The position numbers and the translations under genes are program-made. The notes under the pieces are model-generated. The model saw nothing but the letters and a program-made list of their open reading frames with translations, was not told the origin of the DNA and made no database searches. 64,000 bases of DNA from Bacillota bacterium (GTDB lineage Bacteria > Bacillota > Clostridia > Oscillospirales > Ruminococcaceae), in the NCBI GenBank assembly GCA_023443315.1, contig JAEZVA010000049.1, positions 1 to 64,000 of the forward strand, given 5' to 3'. Positions 58,558 to 64,000 of the stretch are shown in pieces (within the stretch, counting starts at the first letter, position 1; each line of letters starts with the position of its first letter).

Positions 58558-59727
58558 ATGGCTGTACAAAACGGGGATCGAATTCAAAAGGTGATGTCCG
58601 ACATGGGCGTTGCATCGCGCAGAAAATCGGAGGAGTATATCAAGCAGGGCAGGGTGCAGGTTAACGGCAGAAAGGCCGAAATCGGCATGAGCGTCAACCC
58701 AAAAAAGGACATCATAATGCTGGACGGCGTGCGTCTAGACGCAGCGGAGGGCGGCAAAAAATACTATCTTGCCATGTACAAGCCCCGCGGCTATGTCACG
58801 ACTATGAGTGATGAGCTTGGGCGCAAGACCATCGTCGACCTACTGGCGGACCTTCCCGTTCGGGTTTACCCCGTGGGCAGGCTAGACAAGCAGAGCGAGG
58901 GCTTGCTGTTACTAACCAACGACGGCGCGTTCGCAAACATGCTGACGCACCCAAGCCACGAGGTGACAAAGGTGTACCGCGTGACGGTAGAGGGCGTTGC
59001 AAGCGAAGAACAGCTGATACAGCTTGCCGAGGGCGTAATAATAGACGGTAAACGGACGCTGCCTGCTCAGGCAAAGGTGATTACCACCGGCGAGGGGCGC
59101 ACCGTCATCGAGATGATCATCCGTGAAGGGCGCAACCGCCAGATTCGCAAGATGTGCGAGGCGGTTAATCTTGAGGTTAAGCGGCTGCGCCGCACCATGA
59201 TAGGACCCGTTAAGCTTTCGATGCTTGCACCGGGCGAATACCGTGAGCTAACGTCCGCCGAGCTTTCTGCCCTTCGTTCCATGGCATCAAAGAGCCAGCG
59301 CAAAGACGCGCACGAAAAGGCAAAGGAAACCGCGAAGGTAGCACGAACCCAGTCACGCGGTGCGAAACCCCGCAGAGAGGGAGCGTGGCGCAGTGACGCA
59401 AAGCCCCGCAACGAGGGAACGCGCTACGGCGAAGCGAAACCCCGTAACGAGGGCACTAAGTACGGTGAATCAAAGCCTCGCAGCGAGGGGACACGATACA
59501 GCGAGAAAAAGCCCGGCGGCTCAGGCTCGCGGTACGGTGAAGCGAAGCCTCGTAACGAGGGTGCTAAGTACGGCGAACCCAAACCCCGCAGCGAGGGGAC
59601 ACGATACAGCGAGAAAAAGCCCAGCAATTCAGGCTCGCGGTACGGTGAAGCGAAGCCTCGCAATGAGGGTGTCAAATACAACGATTCAAAGCCTCGCCGT
59701 AAGACGGACGGACCCCGCAACAAATAG
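58558..59727 (+). CDS. RsuA/RluB-type pseudouridine synthase with repetitive basic tail
   Basis: A 389-residue rRNA pseudouridine synthase. An S4 RNA-binding domain (RIQKVMSDMGVASRRKSEEYIKQGRVQVNG) precedes the catalytic domain with GRLDKQSEGLLLLTNDG (catalytic Asp in GRLD) and REGRNRQIRKM, complete at about residue 245. The last 130 residues are added: a Lys/Arg/Gly/Glu tail made of 12-residue units like KPRNEGTRYGEA and a duplicated 36-residue block. It should be disordered and positively charged, suited to bind RNA. ATG 58558 follows AAAGGAAC. Confidence 0.92.
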   Translation: MAVQNGDRIQKVMSDMGVASRRKSEEYIKQGRVQVNGRKAEIGMSVNPKKDIIMLDGVRLDAAEGGKKYYLAMYKPRGYVTTMSDELGRKTIVDLLADLPVRVYPVGRLDKQSEGLLLLTNDGAFANMLTHPSHEVTKVYRVTVEGVASEEQLIQLAEGVIIDGKRTLPAQAKVITTGEGRTVIEMIIREGRNRQIRKMCEAVNLEVKRLRRTMIGPVKLSMLAPGEYRELTSAELSALRSMASKSQRKDAHEKAKETAKVARTQSRGAKPRREGAWRSDAKPRNEGTRYGEAKPRNEGTKYGESKPRSEGTRYSEKKPGGSGSRYGEAKPRNEGAKYGEPKPRSEGTRYSEKKPSNSGSRYGEAKPRNEGVKYNDSKPRRKTDGPRNK

Positions 59728-59805
59728 AAGTACGCCATCGGCCTTGACAATGAAGTCCAGACGGCTTTGTTGCCAAGGTCGTGCTATGTGTACACCACTG
59801 AGTGA

Positions 59806-59834
59806 AAAAACAGTGATGTAGTCACTGTTTCTTT
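59806..59834 (+). terminator. Terminator after the pseudouridine synthase gene
   Basis: AAACAGTGA/TCACTGTTT with a 5-nt loop, followed by CTTTC. Confidence 0.75.
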
Positions 59835-59892
59835 CATGGACTTGTATATGATTAGAATTGGGTAAACTATATGCAGACGAAAGGAACAAACA

Positions 59893-60279
59893 ATGGTAGA
59901 ATTTTTACCCTGCCGCGACGCGGAGCAGACCAGAACGATGTGCACCGACGCAGCAATCCCTTACGCCCCCCAGATACACGCCTATACGGCGGTTCAAGAT
60001 GAAACGCTAGTCGGCTTTGCGCTGTTTTTGCTTGAGCCGGAGCGCGTGTATATCCTGCACATTCCAAACGACGACTATCTTGCGGATGTTTTGGTGCGCA
60101 GCGCAATGAACAGTGCCCTTTTACGGGGCATAGAGATGGTAAATTTTTCGCGATCAAACAACACACAACTGCTAGAGCTTCTTAAATTTGTAACTGGCGA
60201 CATTAATCTGGATGTTCCAATCAAAAACTTTATCCACGACTGCAAAAATTGCGCAAATTCGCAAGGAAAGTCTTGTTGA
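59893..60279 (+). CDS. Small protein of unknown function, possibly GNAT-like
   Basis: A 128-residue soluble protein. Alternating strands (IHAYTAVQDETLVGFALFLLEPERVYILHIPNDD) and helices (DVLVRSAMNSALLRGIEMVNF) resemble the core of acetyltransferase folds, but a clear acetyl-CoA loop is missing. The C-terminus has DVPIKNFIHDCKNCANSQGKSC with three cysteines, perhaps a metal site. ATG 59893 follows AAAGGAAC. Neighbours give no hint. Confidence 0.6.
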   Translation: MVEFLPCRDAEQTRTMCTDAAIPYAPQIHAYTAVQDETLVGFALFLLEPERVYILHIPNDDYLADVLVRSAMNSALLRGIEMVNFSRSNNTQLLELLKFVTGDINLDVPIKNFIHDCKNCANSQGKSC

Positions 60280-60305
60280 AACAGACAGAATAGTGTATAC
60301 TTAAT

Positions 60306-60334
60306 TTGATTACGCAAAAGTTAATTCGTTAAAT
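60306..60334 (+). promoter_or_regulatory. Possible promoter of the carboxyltransferase operon
   Basis: TTGATT (60306-60311) and TTAAAT (60329-60334), 17-bp spacer; moderate matches only. Confidence 0.35.
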
Positions 60335-60404
60335 TTTTGTCGCAGTTGACGGTAATTTTCAGCGAGACCGTCCTCATACTAGACATGGAAACGGAGGAAA
60401 AAAG

Positions 60405-61784
60405 ATGAGTCCTGCAAACAAGTTGGAACGTTTAACACAAAACCTATCGCAGATTGACCCTGCATCCGCTGCACGGGTGCGTCTTGCAAAGCTATTTGAC
60501 GAGGGAACCTTTGTTGAAATAGACGCTTTTGCAATGGCTATGGGTAACGCGGGTGCTGTAGCAATCGGCTATGGTACGGTTGATGGCAGCACGGTGTTCG
60601 CATTTGCTCAGGACAGCGGCTCCGCATCGGGCGCTGTGGATAAGGTACATGCGGAAAAGATTAAAAAGGTCTATTCCCTTGCAACCAAAACAGGCGCACC
60701 TGTAGTGGGAATCTATGATTCCAACGGAGCAAGCCTTGCAAACCCCGCCGATACCATGGCGGCTTACGGCGAGCTGCTTGCTCTTTCCAACAACATCTCG
60801 GGTGTTGTACCCCAGCTTTCCGTGGTGCTTGGTCCCTGCGTAGGCAGCGCCGCACTGATTGCACTGGGTGCTGATTTTGTTATAGCAAGCGAAGCAGCCG
60901 AGATCTCTTTGGGTGTTCCTGCTCAGGGCAGCGCGAAGAACGCCGCCGAAACCGGCGTTGTGCATATCCTTTCTAAGGATGAGGACGAAGCGATTGCTTC
61001 TGCAAAGAAGCTGCTGGCCCTTCTACCTTCAAACAACCTGTCCGATGCGCCCGCGTGGGATTACACCGAGGTAGCTGGTGCACAGGACGTACTGGCAGCT
61101 GCGGGAGAAAACCCCTGTGGCAGCGATATCGCCGAGATAGTCAAGGGCATTGCCGATGACGCAAGCGTTGTTGAGCTGCAAAGCGGGTTTGGTAAGGGTT
61201 GCTATGCGGCGCTTGCTACCGTGGGTGGCCAGGTTGTAGGTGTTGCTGCTGCGTTTGGCGCGCTTGCAGCCGACGAGTGCGCAAAGCTTGCGCGTTTGGT
61301 CAGCATCTGCGACGCATTCTCCATCCCCGTTATTACACTGGTTAACACCTTGGGCTTCGAAGCCTCCGCTCTCGGCGCGCGTGATGCGGCAAAGCTTGCG
61401 CATGTTTACGCCGAGGCAACCACCGCAAAGGTATCGGTTGTTGCGGGCAAGGCTTACGGCGGCGCTTATATTGCCCTTGCTGGCAAGGGTGCAAACGCCG
61501 ATATGACGTTTGCTTGGCCCGGCGCAGTCATCTCTCCCCTTAAGCCTGAGACCGCTGTTGCATTCTTGTACAGCGACCGCATCACCGCCGACAAAACCCG
61601 CGAGGCGGTAGAAGCCGAGTACAAGGACAACGAGGCTAGCCCCTTCGCATACGCAGCAAGCGGACAGCTTGACGCGGTGATAAACCCCGCAGACACCCGC
61701 GCTAGCATTATTTCGGCTCTTGATATGCTGTCGGGCAAGCGGGTTGCCACCCTGCCTAAAAAGCACAGCAACATGCCCCTGTAA
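60405..61784 (+). CDS. Acyl-CoA carboxyltransferase subunit (12S/MmdA-like)
   Basis: A 459-residue carboxyltransferase with two crotonase-fold halves: N half with GTVDGSTVFAFAQDSGSASGAVDKVHAEKIKKVY and GAPVVGIYDSNGAS; C half with SIPVITLVNTLGF, GGAYIALAGKGANADMTFAWPGAVISP. It moves carboxyl between biotin and an acyl-CoA, typically methylmalonyl/propionyl-CoA. It is about 50 residues shorter than usual MmdA/PccB (about 510), mostly in the N half. ATG 60405 follows ACGGAGG. The next two genes encode the biotin carrier and a keto-acid carboxyltransferase. Confidence 0.87.
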   Translation: MSPANKLERLTQNLSQIDPASAARVRLAKLFDEGTFVEIDAFAMAMGNAGAVAIGYGTVDGSTVFAFAQDSGSASGAVDKVHAEKIKKVYSLATKTGAPVVGIYDSNGASLANPADTMAAYGELLALSNNISGVVPQLSVVLGPCVGSAALIALGADFVIASEAAEISLGVPAQGSAKNAAETGVVHILSKDEDEAIASAKKLLALLPSNNLSDAPAWDYTEVAGAQDVLAAAGENPCGSDIAEIVKGIADDASVVELQSGFGKGCYAALATVGGQVVGVAAAFGALAADECAKLARLVSICDAFSIPVITLVNTLGFEASALGARDAAKLAHVYAEATTAKVSVVAGKAYGGAYIALAGKGANADMTFAWPGAVISPLKPETAVAFLYSDRITADKTREAVEAEYKDNEASPFAYAASGQLDAVINPADTRASIISALDMLSGKRVATLPKKHSNMPL

Positions 61785-61904
61785 CAAATGAATGATAACC
61801 GTGCCGCGCAAGGCGCACGGGTAGATAGACAGGTCACACCGCCGTAACGCCGTGCAGCGGTTGACAATCAATACAACACGGCAAAAAGAAAGGATGAAAC
61901 ACAG

Positions 61905-62321
61905 ATGAAAAGGTTTAACATAACCGTTAACGGCAAGGCTTATGATGTTGTGGTAGACGAAGCAAACGGAGCTGCTGCTCCCGCAGTAGCAGCACCCGCA
62001 GCAGCACCTGCTCCCGCTCCTGCCGCAGCACCCGCTCCCGCAGCAGCACCTGCTCCTGCAGCGGCTCCTGCTCCTGCAGCGGCTCCCGCAGCAGCCCCCG
62101 CGACAGGTTTCACAACAGTGAACGCCCCGATGCCCGGCACCATCCTTGATGTAAAGGTTAAGGCAGGCGATACCATTAAAGAGGGCGACGTAGTGGTCAT
62201 CCTTGAGGCGATGAAGATGGAGAACGAGATTATGTCTCCAGTATCGGGCACTGTGGCTTCCGTTAACGTAACCAAGGGTCAATCGGTTGACACCAACGAC
62301 CTGATTGCTTCCATTTCGTAA
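61905..62321 (+). CDS. Biotin carboxyl carrier protein with Ala-Pro linker
   Basis: A 138-residue carrier. Residues 1-20 form a short N-terminal strand (MKRFNITVNGKAYDVVVDEA), 22-67 an Ala/Pro linker made of AAPAP repeats, and 70-138 the biotinyl domain with EAMKMEN (biotinylated Lys104). The flexible linker lets biotin swing between two active sites. It matches the 1.3S subunit of transcarboxylase or the gamma subunit of decarboxylases. ATG 61905 follows AAAGGAT. No membrane helix is present. Confidence 0.93.
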   Translation: MKRFNITVNGKAYDVVVDEANGAAAPAVAAPAAAPAPAPAAAPAPAAAPAPAAAPAPAAAPAAAPATGFTTVNAPMPGTILDVKVKAGDTIKEGDVVVILEAMKMENEIMSPVSGTVASVNVTKGQSVDTNDLIASIS

Positions 62322-62373
62322 CGGTCTAATCCTACACGCTACTAACGATCGAGGAAAGAGGGGTGCCTATTAT

Positions 62374-63774
62374 ATGGCTCAAGTTAAGATAACAGAAACC
62401 GTCCTGCGCGACGCGCACCAGTCACTGATTGCCACCCGCATGACGCTCGCCGAGATGGAGCCCATCCTGTCGGCGATGGATGAGGTCGGCTACTATTCCG
62501 TTGAGGCATGGGGCGGTGCGACCTTTGACGCCTGCCTGCGCTTTTTAAACGAAGACCCGTGGGAGAGACTGCGTGTCATTAAGAAACTCATGCCCAAAAC
62601 AAAGATTCAGATGCTGTTCCGCGGGCAGAATATGCTCGGTTACCGCCACTATGCAGATGACGTGGTAGACTACTTCGTTAAGAAGATGGTGGATAACGGC
62701 ATTGATATCCTGCGTATATTCGACGCACTCAACGATATCCGCAATCTCGAAACCTCCATCAAGGCGGCAAAGAAGGTCGGCGCGCACGTTCAGGGCGCTA
62801 TCTCCTACACTACCAGTGAGGTTCACACCATCGACTACTTTGTAAACTACGCAAAGCAGCTCGAGAGCGCGGGTGCGGATTCCATCTGCATCAAGGACAT
62901 GGCTGCGCTGATTACCCCCTATGCCGCAGAGCAGCTTGTTACCGCACTCAAGAAGAACGTAAAGGTTCCGATTCAGATGCATACCCACTATACATCTGGT
63001 CTTGCGTCGATGGTTATGATTAAGTCCATCGAAGCTGGTGTGGATATCATTGATACCGCAGCCTCTCCGCTTGCGCTGGGTACCTCCCATGCGCCCACCG
63101 AGTCGATGGTTGCCGCCCTTCAGGGCACACCGTACGACACCGGTCTTGACCTTAAGAAGCTTGACGTGGTGCGCGCGCACTTTGCTAAGCTGCGCGACAA
63201 ATACCTTGAAAACGGATTGCTCGACCCCAAGATGCTAGGCGTTGATGCCAACACCCTGATCTATCAGGTGCCGGGCGGCATGCTTTCAAACCTCAACTCG
63301 CAGCTCAAGCAGGCAGGCAAGATCGACCTGTTTGAAGAGGTGCTTGCCGAGGTTCCCAGAGTGCGTCAAGAGTCGGGAATGCCCCCGCTGGTTACCCCCA
63401 CCTCGCAGATTGTGGGCACACAGGCGGTGTTCAACGTACTCAACGGCGAGCGTTACAAGACGGTTACCAAGGAGTTTAAGGGCATGGTACGCGGCGAGTA
63501 CGGCAAGACCCCGCTGCCCATCGACCCCGCATTCCGCAAAAAGATTATCGGCGACGAACAGCCAATTGACTGCCGTCCCGCAGACCTGCTTGCAGACGAG
63601 CTGGATAAGCTGCGCGCGGAGGTTCCGCCCGCACTGCTTGAGCAGGAGGAGGATGTGCTCAGCTACGCACAGTTTGGTCAGGTCGCTATCAAGTTCTTTG
63701 AGCAGCGCGCCGCCGCCAAATATGGTGTGGATGCAAAGCATGCCGATGCAAAGACTGCGGTACATCCCGTATAA
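62374..63774 (+). CDS. Pyruvate/oxaloacetate carboxyltransferase subunit (5S/OadA-like)
   Basis: A 466-residue keto-acid carboxyltransferase. The HMGL-like TIM barrel shows ETVLRDAHQS (metal Asp13), RIFDALND, the carbamylated Lys174 in ICIKDMAALI and HTHYTSG (His203, His205). A C-terminal conserved carboxylase domain follows to about 460, without the biotin domain that OadA carries, since biotin is on the separate gene. It transfers carboxyl between biotin and pyruvate/oxaloacetate. ATG 62374 follows AGAGGGG; the longer reading from 62305 overlaps the carrier gene end. Confidence 0.93.
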   Translation: MAQVKITETVLRDAHQSLIATRMTLAEMEPILSAMDEVGYYSVEAWGGATFDACLRFLNEDPWERLRVIKKLMPKTKIQMLFRGQNMLGYRHYADDVVDYFVKKMVDNGIDILRIFDALNDIRNLETSIKAAKKVGAHVQGAISYTTSEVHTIDYFVNYAKQLESAGADSICIKDMAALITPYAAEQLVTALKKNVKVPIQMHTHYTSGLASMVMIKSIEAGVDIIDTAASPLALGTSHAPTESMVAALQGTPYDTGLDLKKLDVVRAHFAKLRDKYLENGLLDPKMLGVDANTLIYQVPGGMLSNLNSQLKQAGKIDLFEEVLAEVPRVRQESGMPPLVTPTSQIVGTQAVFNVLNGERYKTVTKEFKGMVRGEYGKTPLPIDPAFRKKIIGDEQPIDCRPADLLADELDKLRAEVPPALLEQEEDVLSYAQFGQVAIKFFEQRAAAKYGVDAKHADAKTAVHPV

Positions 63775-63792
63775 TCACGATTTGCTGATTAC

Positions 63793-63825
63793 AAGAACAG
63801 GGCAGACAATGCCCTGTTCTTTTGT
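63793..63825 (+). terminator. Terminator of the carboxyltransferase operon
   Basis: AAGAACAGGGCA pairs with TGCCCTGTTCTT and TTTG follows. It shows the operon ends after the third gene. Confidence 0.92.
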
Positions 63826-63906
63826 CGTAAAAGCAAAATGGCAATGGGCGCGGATGATGTTAAACACACATCACCGTTTGACCTTTTTATGTAAATGGTT
63901 TTTGTG

Positions 63907-63936
63907 TTGACAACCGCACTGTAATGATAGTAAAAT
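63907..63936 (+). promoter_or_regulatory. Promoter for a gene beyond the window
   Basis: TTGACA (63907-63912) and TAAAAT (63931-63936), 18-bp spacer. An AAAAGGGG site at 63983-63990 and ATG at 63994 may open the next gene, but only two codons are visible. Confidence 0.55.
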
Positions 63937-64000
63937 ATAGGGTAGTAACTTGTTGCGTTTTGCACAAGGTTTTATAGAAAGCAAAAGGGGCATATGGCCC

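Noticed and set aside
59391..59700. Regular repeats suggestive of a CRISPR array
   Set aside because: The repeats are in frame, have no unique spacers and encode the tail of the pseudouridine synthase.
61029..62282. A 417-codon minus-strand reading frame, Cys/Gly rich
   Set aside because: It lies opposite two strongly recognisable genes (carboxyltransferase and biotin carrier); its odd composition is the complement of Ala/Pro-rich codons.

Overview
The window looks like chromosomal DNA of a spore-forming member of the Clostridia, most likely the Oscillospirales (Ruminococcaceae/Oscillospiraceae) side. The reasons are AGGAGG-type ribosome sites, consensus TTGACA/TATAAT promoters, a cluster of scpA, scpB, a DUF2953 gene, ytfJ/gerW and a DacF-type carboxypeptidase as found in endospore formers, a DUF4364 gene, PadR-DUF2812 and ECF-type transport genes, and roughly balanced base composition. 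This is inferred from gene content; no 16S rRNA is present. I see no prophage, insertion sequence or CRISPR array.

Layout. 1-1400: tail of an rRNA operon with two unlike 5S genes and seven tRNAs. 1.5-4.5 kb: a small coiled-coil protein, a MerR regulator with a textbook 19-bp-spacer promoter, and a PadR/DUF2812 pair with palindromic operators. 4.6-10.7 kb: archaeal-type phosphoglycerate mutase, PepD dipeptidase, a polysaccharide flippase, an ACT protein, a flavin reductase and a GlsB-type membrane protein. 10.8-13.9 kb: an LRR lipoprotein divergent from an HTH protein and a membrane Ser/Thr kinase whose outer domain is also LRR. 14.0-15.4 kb: an AT-rich CPBP protease and a frameshifted gene. 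15.7-16.0 kb: two tRNA-Ser genes. 16.3-20.6 kb: potABCD polyamine transporter. 20.7-28.5 kb: a c-di-GMP enzyme, two PLP enzymes of transsulfuration, PlsC-like acyltransferase and GltS. 28.6-31.2 kb: cysteine desulfurase, TtcA-like thiolase and a cysteine-free Rrf2 regulator. 31.3-36.4 kb: small proteins, an LDH-like dehydrogenase, YggS, a previously easy-to-miss 39-residue gene, PanE, a P-loop kinase and a methyltransferase, the last two AT-rich. 36.4-41.2 kb: sbcC, sbcD and DUF4364. 41.4-50.3 kb: a complete surface polysaccharide cluster (dehydratase, flippase, polymerase, three glycosyltransferases, initiating sugar transferase). 50.4-53.4 kb: DUF3298 protein, ECF S component, M23 peptidase. 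53.8-59.7 kb: M50 peptidase, scpAB, DUF2953, ytfJ, dacF and an RsuA-type pseudouridine synthase with a repetitive basic tail. 60.4-63.8 kb: a three-gene biotin-dependent transcarboxylase-like operon closed by a strong terminator.

The observations I would follow first are the LRR lipoprotein / HTH / LRR-receptor-kinase locus, the transcarboxylase-like operon with no membrane pump subunit, the 39-residue gene with its own operator-bearing promoter, the LDH with an altered specificity residue, the PotD with a C-terminal membrane anchor, and two surface-polysaccharide genes that seem to lack a usual start codon. All functional names rest on recognition of motifs and family resemblance by reading; no database search was run.
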